From positions 1 to 5,230 of the forward strand of contig CANJXV010000199.1 of the NCBI GenBank assembly GCA_947478935.1: 5,230 nucleotides of DNA, given 5' to 3'. Below the pieces are notes generated by a model. That model saw only the letters and a list, made by a program, of their open reading frames with translations. It made no database searches and was not told the origin of the DNA. The position numbers and the translations under genes were made by a program. This document shows, piece after piece, positions 1 through 4,138 of this stretch. This stretch comes from Comamonadaceae bacterium (GTDB lineage Bacteria > Pseudomonadota > Gammaproteobacteria > Burkholderiales > Burkholderiaceae_C). Every line of letters starts with the position of its first letter. Position 1 is the first letter of the stretch.

Positions 1-75
1 GCGCGCATCTATTACAGTGTCAAATTGCGCGTAGCGGTCTATGACCTCGCGCGGGCTGATCAATTGCAAACTCAT
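1..75 (-). CDS. mnmH: Rhodanese-domain protein, probable tRNA 2-selenouridine synthase (N-terminal 25 codons only)
   Basis: Only the start is in the window; the gene continues past the left edge. The ATG (bases 73-75 on the minus strand) overlaps the TGA of the arylesterase gene as ATGA, so translation is probably coupled. The visible residues open with MSLQLISPREVIDRY and reach FDTVIDAR, the first beta strand of a rhodanese domain (the usual continuation is a D-x-R-S/A-P-x-E-F stretch). MnmH/SelU enzymes begin with such a domain and use it with a P-loop domain to exchange sulfur for selenium on 2-thiouridine-34 of certain tRNAs. My memory is that Burkholderiales often keep mnmH beside this esterase, which supports the name. 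A plain rhodanese sulfurtransferase cannot be excluded, because neither the catalytic Cys nor the P-loop is visible. No Shine-Dalgarno precedes the start, which fits coupling. Confidence 0.62.
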   Translation of the reverse strand, partial: MSLQLISPREVIDRYAQFDTVIDAR

Positions 76-704
76 GGCAGCAGCTTTGGCAGCACCTGCC
101 ACACGTTACCCATCATGATGGGATGCGCCGCTTCCACCGGGTGGATGCGGTCGCTTTGGAATAAGGCGTCCGCATTGTCGGCATCGGCCACGCCCTTGAG
201 AAAAAACGGCACCAGGGCGGTTTTGTGGCGTTTGGCCACCTCTGCATACATGGCGGTGAACTCGGCGGCGTACTGCGGCCCGTAATTGGGCGGTACCTGC
301 ATGCCCAGCAGCAGCACTTTGGCGCCTTGGCTTTGCGCCGCCTTGACCATGGCTTCCAGGTTGTCCTGACTGGTTTTAAGGGGCAGGCCGCGCAAGGCAT
401 CGTTTCCGCCCAGTTCAATCAGCACTATTTGGGGTTTGTGCTGAGCCAACAGGGTAGGCAGGCGCGACAGGCCGCCCGAGGTGGTGTCGCCGCTGATGCT
501 GGCGTTAACCACTGTGATCGCCTTCGCTTGGTCGCGCAGACGCTTGTCCAGCAGAGCCACCCAGCCGGTGCCGCGTTTGAGACCGTATTCGGCGCTGAGC
601 GAATCGCCTACCACCAGCAGCGTCGCACCCGTTTTGGCCAGGGCCGCCAAGCTGCCCGCGAACAAAAGGCCAAGTGCGCTTGCGTTAAAGTACCTGCGAT
701 TCAT
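72..704 (-). CDS. tesA: Periplasmic SGNH-hydrolase arylesterase / thioesterase I (TesA type)
   Basis: This is a 210-residue GDSL/SGNH esterase of the TesA (thioesterase I / lysophospholipase L1 / arylesterase) family, which hydrolyses short acyl esters and thioesters in the periplasm. All SGNH blocks are present: block I GDSLS (33-37, nucleophile Ser35), block II around SGD (oxyanion Gly72), block III GGND (99-102, Asn101) and block V DRIHP (Asp185, His188). Residues 1-23 form a signal peptide: Asn-Arg-Arg-Tyr-Phe, a hydrophobic core, then ALA before Lys24. Length matches the family. I chose the ATG at 702-704 because GGA lies 7 bases upstream. Another in-frame ATG at 714-716 adds only MELS and has no ribosome binding site, and longer extensions run antisense through the ABC gene. 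The gene is divergent from ybbA, as tesA and ybbA are in E. coli. The true substrate is not predictable from sequence. Confidence 0.93.
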   Translation of the reverse strand: MNRRYFNASALGLLFAGSLAALAKTGATLLVVGDSLSAEYGLKRGTGWVALLDKRLRDQAKAITVVNASISGDTTSGGLSRLPTLLAQHKPQIVLIELGGNDALRGLPLKTSQDNLEAMVKAAQSQGAKVLLLGMQVPPNYGPQYAAEFTAMYAEVAKRHKTALVPFFLKGVADADNADALFQSDRIHPVEAAHPIMMGNVWQVLPKLLP

Positions 705-714
705 TGAAAGTTCC

Positions 715-1413
715 ATGTCTGATTCAATTATCGCGGTAAGCCAAGTCTGCAAGTCGGTGACCGACTCCACCGGCACCTTGCAAATCCTCCATAACATTGA
801 TTTTTCGCTACAAGCGCGCGAGGCCGTGGCCATCGTTGGTGCCTCCGGGTCCGGTAAAAGCACGCTGCTGTCCATCATTGCAGGGCTGGACACGCCCACC
901 ACCGGAACGGTACAGATCGCCGGACAGGACTTGTTTGCGCTGGACGAAGACGCGCGGGCGGCCTTGCGGGCCAGGCAGATTGGCTTTGTGTTCCAGAGTT
1001 TTCAGCTACTAGGTAACTTAACGGCGCTGGAAAACGTGATGCTGCCGCTGGAGCTATCGGGCCGCAAAGACGCGCGTAAATTGGCCGCGGCCATGCTGGA
1101 TCGCGTGGGCTTGTCGCAGCGGCTGCAGGCCTATCCCAAAGTGCTGAGCGGCGGCGAACAACAGCGGGTGGCGCTAGCACGGGCTTTTGTAGTGCAACCA
1201 GCAGTTTTGCTGGCTGACGAGCCCACGGGCAGCTTGGACTTTGTCACTGGCGAAACCATCATGGCGCTGATGTTCGAGCTCAACCGCGAGCTTGGCACCA
1301 CACTGGTATTGGTCACCCATGACCGGGCTATCGCCCAACGTTGCCAACGCTGCCTAACGATTGAGGCGGGGCGCTTGGCGTCGGATGTCATCACCGCGGA
1401 CTCGCTAGGCTGA
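715..1413 (+). CDS. ybbA: ABC transporter ATP-binding protein, YbbA/LolD family
   Basis: This is a 232-residue cytoplasmic ABC ATPase of the MacB/LolD/FtsE-like class, which powers permeases acting on lipoproteins, lipids or other envelope substrates. Motifs in order: Walker A GASGSGKS (42-49), Q-loop Gln94 in FVFQSF, signature LSGGEQQ (144-150), Walker B VLLADEP (164-170, catalytic Glu169), D-loop SLD (173-175) and H-loop His202 in VTHD. All catalytic residues are intact and the length is typical of a stand-alone ATPase. The start at 715 is the first ATG consistent with the family N-terminus; its ribosome binding site is weak (GAAAG, 4 bases away). The gene lies head to head with tesA, the same arrangement as E. 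coli tesA/ybbA, which is the main reason for the name. The expected permease partner (YbbP-like) does not follow; rlmB begins 39 bases downstream. LolD or another LolD-like ATPase is the alternative. Confidence 0.88.
   Translation: MSDSIIAVSQVCKSVTDSTGTLQILHNIDFSLQAREAVAIVGASGSGKSTLLSIIAGLDTPTTGTVQIAGQDLFALDEDARAALRARQIGFVFQSFQLLGNLTALENVMLPLELSGRKDARKLAAAMLDRVGLSQRLQAYPKVLSGGEQQRVALARAFVVQPAVLLADEPTGSLDFVTGETIMALMFELNRELGTTLVLVTHDRAIAQRCQRCLTIEAGRLASDVITADSLG
727..732 (-). promoter_or_regulatory. Candidate -10 element for the tesA-mnmH unit
   Basis: On the minus strand these bases read GATAAT (5 of 6 match TATAAT), inside codons 5-6 of the divergent ybbA gene. Transcription would begin near position 720 with an A, leaving a leader of about 16 bases before the tesA ATG at 704, with the GGA ribosome binding site inside it. 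No convincing -35 hexamer sits at the right distance (TTGCAG is present but only 14 bases away), so this is an inference from position and the -10 match. Confidence 0.33.
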
Positions 1414-1435
1414 TCGGGCCGCAGCGCCGCGCCCT

Positions 1436-1451
1436 GCCGCGATAATGCGGC
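1436..1451 (+). promoter_or_regulatory. GATAAT -10-like element in a small inverted repeat just before rlmB
   Basis: GATAAT at 1441-1446 matches the sigma-70 -10 consensus at 5 of 6 positions and is flanked by GCCGC (1436-1440) and GCGGC (1447-1451), a perfect 5-base inverted repeat. If it is a -10 element, the start site falls on or beside the A of the rlmB ATG at 1453, giving a leaderless message. There is no recognisable -35 hexamer or extended -10 TG, and no Shine-Dalgarno before the ATG. Alternatively it is just spacer between cotranscribed ybbA and rlmB. Confidence 0.3.
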
Positions 1452-1452
1452 G

Positions 1453-2241
1453 ATGTCCGCTTCTCACATACTTTTTGGTTTTCACGCGCTGGGTGTTCGC
1501 CTGAAAATTGCGCCGCAGTCGATTGTCGAGCTGTATTACGAACCCGCACGGCGCGACGCGCGTATGCGCCAATTTCTGGAAAAAGCCCACGAAGCGGGGG
1601 TAAGGCTGATTGAAGCGGACGGCATGCGCTTAGCCAAACTATGTGGCAGCCACGGCCACCAAGGCGTTGCAGCGCGCACGCGGCCTTTGCCGCAAGCGCG
1701 CTCCCTCGATACGCTGCTGGAAGACTTGGAATCCGCGCAAGCCGCCTTGCCGATCCAGGAGAGGCAGTCGCCACTGCTTTTGGTGCTCGATGGCGTGACT
1801 GACCCGCACAACTTGGGCGCTTGTTTGCGTGTGGCCGATGGTGCGGGTGCGCACGCGGTGATCGCCCCCAAAGACCATGCAGCCGGGATCAACGCCACGG
1901 TGGCCAAAGTGGCCAGCGGCGCAGCCGAAACTGTGCCTTACTTTATGGTGACCAATTTGGCGCGCACTCTGATGGAACTCAAAGAGCGCAATATCTGGAT
2001 AACAGGCACCAGCGACGCTGCGCCACACACCTTGTACGAGGCTGATTTTCGTGGCCCGACTGCGTTGGTGCTGGGCGCCGAAGGTGACGGCATGCGCCAG
2101 CTAACGGCTAAAACTTGCGACCAATTGGTTAGCTTGCCTATGCGGGGGGCGGTAGAAAGCTTGAATGTGTCGGTCGCGAGCGGCATATGTTTGTACGAAG
2201 TGCTGCGCCAGCGCAGCGGGCTCGCGATTCAACCAGGATGA
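1453..2241 (+). CDS. rlmB: 23S rRNA (guanosine-2'-O)-methyltransferase RlmB (SpoU/TrmH family)
   Basis: This is a 262-residue SPOUT methyltransferase that transfers a methyl group from S-adenosylmethionine to the 2'-OH of guanosine 2251 (E. coli numbering) in the peptidyl-transferase region of 23S rRNA. The N-terminal substrate-binding domain opens with ILFGFHALG (6-14) and closes with HQGVAAR (69-75). The knotted catalytic domain carries motif 1 LDGVTDPHNLGACLR (112-126, with conserved Asn120 and Arg126), motif 2 LVLGAEGDGM (205-214, Glu210) and motif 3 at 227-250 (SLPM, then SLNVSVASGICLYE). The sequence follows E. coli RlmB closely throughout, with the usual length plus a short tail. The ATG at 1453 gives the standard N-terminus, but no Shine-Dalgarno precedes it. 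The last codons overlap the start region of the downstream lipoprotein gene. I see no sign of damage; the identification is secure. Confidence 0.96.
   Translation: MSASHILFGFHALGVRLKIAPQSIVELYYEPARRDARMRQFLEKAHEAGVRLIEADGMRLAKLCGSHGHQGVAARTRPLPQARSLDTLLEDLESAQAALPIQERQSPLLLVLDGVTDPHNLGACLRVADGAGAHAVIAPKDHAAGINATVAKVASGAAETVPYFMVTNLARTLMELKERNIWITGTSDAAPHTLYEADFRGPTALVLGAEGDGMRQLTAKTCDQLVSLPMRGAVESLNVSVASGICLYEVLRQRSGLAIQPG
2235..2238 (+). promoter_or_regulatory. Ribosome binding site deciding the lipoprotein start
   Basis: AGGA lies inside the last codons of rlmB, 8 bases before the ATG at 2247. An earlier in-frame ATG at 2238 overlaps the rlmB stop (ATGA) but would abut this AGGA with no spacer, so initiation at 2247 is favoured. 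Reinitiation at 2238 remains possible and would only add MKT. Confidence 0.55.
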
Positions 2242-2246
2242 AAACC

Positions 2247-2609
2247 ATGACAAATAGTTTCAAAAAAACGTATCTTGCGCTTAGCGCCAGCGCGTTGGCG
2301 CTGCTGCTGAGCTTGGGCGCCTGCACCCAAGAACAGCAAAACAAATTGGGCCGCGACATCCAAAACTGGACCGGCACCAATGGCGTGTTGGAAGTCTATG
2401 CTGGCGACAAATTGGTACGCCGTTTTCTCAAAGTGGACAAACTCAGCACCGCCATGGGCACCGACGACAACAAGCCACGCCCTTACCGCTTCGGCTATGG
2501 CGTGCTGGACGAAAACCTAAACATGCAAGCCGATGCGAACGAGAAAAAAGTCTATTTCGAGATCAGCGACTACGCCACAAATTACGTGTTTTTCGAGAAC
2601 CCGAACTGA
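2247..2609 (+). CDS. Small predicted outer-membrane lipoprotein of unknown function
   Basis: This is a 120-residue protein whose family I do not recognise. Residues 1-25 are a lipoprotein signal peptide: Lys6 and Lys7, a hydrophobic run of Leu/Ala/Ser, then a lipobox LGAC (23-26) giving lipidated Cys26. Thr27 rather than Asp follows the Cys, so by the +2 rule the protein would be sorted to the outer membrane. The mature part is about 95 residues: a polar stretch (QEQQNKLGRD), then alternating strands typical of a small beta-rich domain (VLEVYAGDKLVRRFLKVDKL at 48-66, YRFGYGVLD at 80-88, KVYFEISDYATNYVFFE at 101-117). It has no extra Cys and no membrane helix. It is coupled to rlmB, sharing its ribosome binding site with the end of that gene. 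The start at 2247 is chosen over 2238 on ribosome-binding-site spacing. That it is a real gene is well supported; its function is not. Confidence 0.85.
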   Translation: MTNSFKKTYLALSASALALLLSLGACTQEQQNKLGRDIQNWTGTNGVLEVYAGDKLVRRFLKVDKLSTAMGTDDNKPRPYRFGYGVLDENLNMQADANEKKVYFEISDYATNYVFFENPN

Positions 2610-2677
2610 GGCTTGCGAAATTGCTTGGTCCAGCTAGATAAGAAGGCAGCTGCGCTTCAAACACCCTCTCCAACACG

Positions 2678-2704
2678 CCGGTGGTCCGAGTGCCAGCCGG
2701 TTTT
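2678..2704 (+). terminator. Probable Rho-independent terminator of the ybbA/rlmB/lipoprotein unit
   Basis: CCGGTGG (2678-2684) can pair with CCA-G-CCGG (2693-2700) through a 7-base stem with one bulged G and an 8-base loop, and TTTT follows at once (2701-2704). It sits about 70 bases past the lipoprotein stop. The stem is short and bulged and the T tract is only four bases, so efficiency may be partial. Confidence 0.45.
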
Positions 2705-2735
2705 CAATGCGCCTTAACGAGGGCGACGCATCCTA

Positions 2736-2792
2736 GGCCAAGCTTGGCCGATCGGGAAAACTATTTGCCCGATGGGACCCTATGCCTAGGGT
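2736..2792. repeat. Three consecutive inverted repeats
   Basis: A 14-base perfect palindrome (2736-2749), a 6-base-arm hairpin with an 11-base loop (2751-2773) and a perfect 6-base-arm hairpin with a TGCC loop (2777-2792) follow each other with gaps of only 1 and 3 bases. None is followed by a T tract on the plus strand, so they do not read as ordinary terminators. Confidence 0.6.
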
Positions 2793-2844
2793 AAACGATA
2801 GTTATCCCCGCGTGCCATCCGATGCAACATGGATATTCGATGTG

Positions 2845-2879
2845 CTGTCGTATTGCCGATAGACGCCCATTAATGGCGT
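2845..2879 (+). promoter_or_regulatory. Weak candidate promoter with overlapping operator-like palindrome for the cupin gene
   Basis: ATTAAT (2869-2874) matches TATAAT at 4 of 6 positions and CTGTCG (2845-2850) matches TTGACA at 3 of 6, with an 18-base spacer. The -10 candidate is centred in a near-perfect palindrome, ACGC(C)CATTAATGGCGT (2863-2879, one extra C in the left arm), about 36 bases before the ATG. A dyad over a -10 element would suit a repressor site, but the promoter match is weak. Confidence 0.28.
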
Positions 2880-2902
2880 TCGAACCTTCATCAACCGTCA
2901 CC

Positions 2903-2907
2903 AGGAG
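2903..2907 (+). promoter_or_regulatory. Strong ribosome binding site of the cupin gene
   Basis: AGGAG lies 8 bases before the ATG at 2916. It is the best Shine-Dalgarno in the window and fixes the cupin start. Confidence 0.75.
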
Positions 2908-2915
2908 CCAAATCC

Positions 2916-3350
2916 ATGAAATCTAAGATCGCCGAAGAATACGTCCACATTCCAGATCTCGCCTGGATTGACTTTCCGGCAGGCCTAGCCGATGGTGGTA
3001 TCCGGTGGAAACTGCTGCATGTGCAGCCCGGACATGGCGCATGGACGGCTATTTTTGATTGCCCCAAAGGTTCCTCGTTTGCACCCCATATCCATGCAGG
3101 GCCTGGCGAGTATTTTCTGACTAAAGGGCGTATGGACGTTCGCGGTGGAAAAGACAACGGCGGTGAAACTGCGGTTGCACCAGGCTATGGTTTTGAATGC
3201 TCGGGTGCGCGGCATGACCAAACCTACTTTCCAGTGGATAGTGAGTTTTATATGACCTTCTTGGGGCCTTTGGTCTTTATCCAACCCGATGGCACGCCCA
3301 TCGCCGTGGTCGGATGGGAGCAAGTGCAGGGCGCCTGGCAGGCAGGCTAG
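2916..3350 (+). CDS. Single-domain cupin, acetylacetone / 2,4'-dihydroxyacetophenone dioxygenase-like
   Basis: This is a 144-residue cytoplasmic cupin with no signal peptide. Cupin motif 1 reads G52-SSFAP-H58-I-H60-AGPG-E65-YFLTK-G71, supplying two His and one Glu metal ligands. The motif 2 region (APGYGFE at 88-94, then His100 in GARH) supplies the fourth. The set is therefore the complete 3-His/1-Glu ligand group, and a metal (Fe, Mn, Zn or Ni) is expected. The N-terminal WKLLHVQPGHGAWTAIF (31-47) and C-terminal FIQPDGTPIAVVGWE (121-135) resemble, from memory, the ChrR-like cupins that include acetylacetone-cleaving enzyme Dke1 and 2,4'-dihydroxyacetophenone dioxygenase, which cleave C-C bonds next to carbonyls. 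The substrate here is unknown, and an isomerase or a ligand-sensing role is possible. It stands alone, with 306 bases before it and 194 after it, which marks it as accessory. The start is set by AGGAG 8 bases upstream. Confidence 0.85.
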   Translation: MKSKIAEEYVHIPDLAWIDFPAGLADGGIRWKLLHVQPGHGAWTAIFDCPKGSSFAPHIHAGPGEYFLTKGRMDVRGGKDNGGETAVAPGYGFECSGARHDQTYFPVDSEFYMTFLGPLVFIQPDGTPIAVVGWEQVQGAWQAG

Positions 3351-3363
3351 GCGCAGTCTGGAG

Positions 3364-3388
3364 GGTAAGTCCCCGACAGGGGTTTGCC
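3364..3388 (+). terminator. Hairpin shortly after the cupin stop, possible weak terminator
   Basis: GGTAA (3364-3368) pairs with TTGCC (3384-3388, one G-U pair) and CCCC (3371-3374) with GGGG (3379-3382) around a GACA tetraloop, giving a 9-pair stem with a small internal loop 13 bases past the cupin stop. No T tract follows, so Rho-independent termination is doubtful; it may protect the 3' end or simply be structured remnant sequence. Confidence 0.3.
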
Positions 3389-3494
3389 TGACGCAAGCAC
3401 AGGCATCTCGTACCCGGATCGCTATTGGATCGAGATCGTCGAGGCCGCACGGCTCAAGCGATTAGTAATGTCGGCGAGCGGCGAGCAGGCATAA
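3369..3494 (+). pseudogene. Probable decayed C-terminal remnant of a glyoxalase I (lactoylglutathione lyase) gene
   Basis: The frame is open from just after a TAA at 3366-3368 to a TAA at 3492-3494 and has no usable start codon near its beginning. It encodes YPDRYWIEIVEA (3411-3446), very close to the DPDGYWIEI(V/L) signature that ends glyoxalase I proteins of the plant/Pseudomonas type, where the Glu is a metal ligand. The turn Gly is replaced by Arg, and the preceding residues only loosely follow the usual K-M-K-G-I-A-F-I-x segment. There is no trace of the N-terminal half: the cupin gene and a stop codon lie immediately upstream. I read this as the tail of a gene truncated by rearrangement or deletion. 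The evidence is a short motif, so chance resemblance is possible. Confidence 0.45.
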
Positions 3495-3515
3495 ACGCCC
3501 TTTGCGGGCGCTTAT
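3491..3515 (-). terminator. Hairpin downstream of the chromate-transporter operon, probable terminator
   Basis: On the minus strand ATAAGCGCCC and GGGCGTTTAT flank a GCAAA loop and form a continuous 10-pair stem including one G-U pair, ending in a U-rich 3' arm (GUUUAU), 29 bases past the stop of the second CHR gene. On the plus strand the same position is an A-C mismatch, so the structure favours minus-strand RNA. It lies between convergent transcription units. The T run is short, so efficiency is uncertain. Confidence 0.5.
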
Positions 3516-3544
3516 CGACGGGCGAAAAACCGCGTTGGCATGGT

Positions 3545-4138
3545 TTACACCAAGCCCAAAATCCCTGCTAGCGCGCCGGCCCCGATGAGCCATAGCAAGT
3601 GGACACGCGTTTTCCATACCAGCAGTGCCGACACCACAGTGAGCACCCACAGCAAGGGCGCTTGCTGCACATTGCCATGGCTGGCCGTCAAGAGCCAGCC
3701 GGTGGCTACCAGCAGGGCGATTACCACGGGGGCCATGGATTGCTTGAAGGCGCGCACCTCGGCGCGCTCGCGGTTGCGTTGGCCCCAGCGGGCAGCAAAA
3801 AAAGTGAGGGTGGTGCTGGGAATGATGATGCCCACCAAAGATACTGCCATCGCGGCGGCTGCAAGCGCCCAGGGCAGGGGCCCATTGTCCGGGCCGCCGC
3901 CCGAAGCCATGCCCACATTCCAGCCCAGCACTGCTACAAACATCACATTAGGGCCGGGAGCTGCCTGCGCCAGTGCAATCGAGGCGCTGAACTGGCTGTC
4001 CGTTAACCAAGGGTTTTGCGCTACCAGATAACGGTGCATTTCGGGAACCGTTGTGATGGCGCCGCCGACCGACAACAAGGACAGGGTGACAAAGCAGCCC
4101 AGCAGGTCTAGCAAATTAGCGTAGCCAAATCCGGTCAT
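3545..4138 (-). CDS. chrA: Chromate transporter, CHR family short-chain subunit (second gene of the pair)
   Basis: This is a 197-residue inner-membrane protein equal to one half of a full-length ChrA. It shows the CHR hallmarks: early GG (25-26) after a hydrophobic segment; W44-LTDSQF, matching the conserved W-(L/I)-(T/S)-x-x-x-F element; and AQAAPGPN (57-64), the PGPN loop. Hydrophobic stretches follow at about 92-116, 134-152, 161-176 and 179-196, five to six helices in all. CHR proteins export chromate (or act on sulfate-like oxyanions) by proton-linked transport; short-chain members occur as adjacent pairs that act together. The ATG (4136-4138) overlaps the TGA of the upstream CHR gene as ATGA, so the two are coupled and likely made in equal amounts. 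An in-frame extension upstream to about 4495 runs antisense-like through the partner gene and is not believable as protein. The substrate is inferred from family only. Confidence 0.88.
   Translation of the reverse strand: MTGFGYANLLDLLGCFVTLSLLSVGGAITTVPEMHRYLVAQNPWLTDSQFSASIALAQAAPGPNVMFVAVLGWNVGMASGGGPDNGPLPWALAAAAMAVSLVGIIIPSTTLTFFAARWGQRNRERAEVRAFKQSMAPVVIALLVATGWLLTASHGNVQQAPLLWVLTVVSALLVWKTRVHLLWLIGAGALAGILGLV

Larger units (their letters stand above)
2705..2915 (+). other. Palindrome-rich intergenic leader upstream of the cupin gene
   Basis: There is no coding potential I can support here. The stretch holds closely spaced inverted repeats: perfect GGCCAAGCTTGGCC (2736-2749); ATCGGG/CCCGAT arms (2751-2756 and 2768-2773), extendable by AAA/TTT with one bulge; perfect ACCCTA-TGCC-TAGGGT (2777-2792); and GATA-GT-TATC (2797-2806). 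A fifth, operator-like palindrome lies at 2863-2879. It could be a regulatory region for the cupin gene, a small structured RNA or relics of inserted repeats; sequence alone does not decide. Confidence 0.5.

Noticed and set aside
481..714. An N-terminal extension of the ABC ATPase beginning at 481
   Set aside because: This part is antisense to tesA and is not like any ABC ATPase N-terminus; the family start is at 715.
72..902. A 276-residue minus-strand reading that extends the esterase upstream to 902
   Set aside because: The extra 66 residues run antisense through the Walker A region of the ABC ATPase, show no homology I recognise and would bury the signal peptide. Starting at 704 gives the normal family length.
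1391..2028. Minus-strand open frames opposite rlmB
   Set aside because: RlmB is strongly supported in the plus frame; the antisense frames show Arg/Ala/Ser-rich shadow composition.
2187..2246. An earlier start for the lipoprotein at 2187
   Set aside because: It lies within rlmB and would put 20 charged residues before the lipoprotein signal peptide. AGGA supports 2247.
2643..2656. GCAGCTGC-centred dyad as a terminator just after the lipoprotein gene
   Set aside because: Its arms leave no adequate loop and no T tract follows; the hairpin at 2678-2700 followed by TTTT is the better candidate.
2610..3544. CRISPR array, tRNA, insertion sequence or attachment site in the non-coding stretches
   Set aside because: There are no direct repeats with regular spacing, no cloverleaf or CCA-like end, no transposase remnant and no matching terminal inverted repeats; only local palindromes are present.
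3540..4031. Long plus-strand open frames across the CHR genes (3540-4031, 4172-4504, 4514-4798)
   Set aside because: They are antisense shadows of well-supported minus-strand genes, with low-complexity composition and no domains.
4138..4138. A frameshift splitting a full-length chrA gene
   Set aside because: Each half has its own start, family-typical ends and hydrophobic segments, and ATGA overlaps are normal for short-chain CHR pairs.
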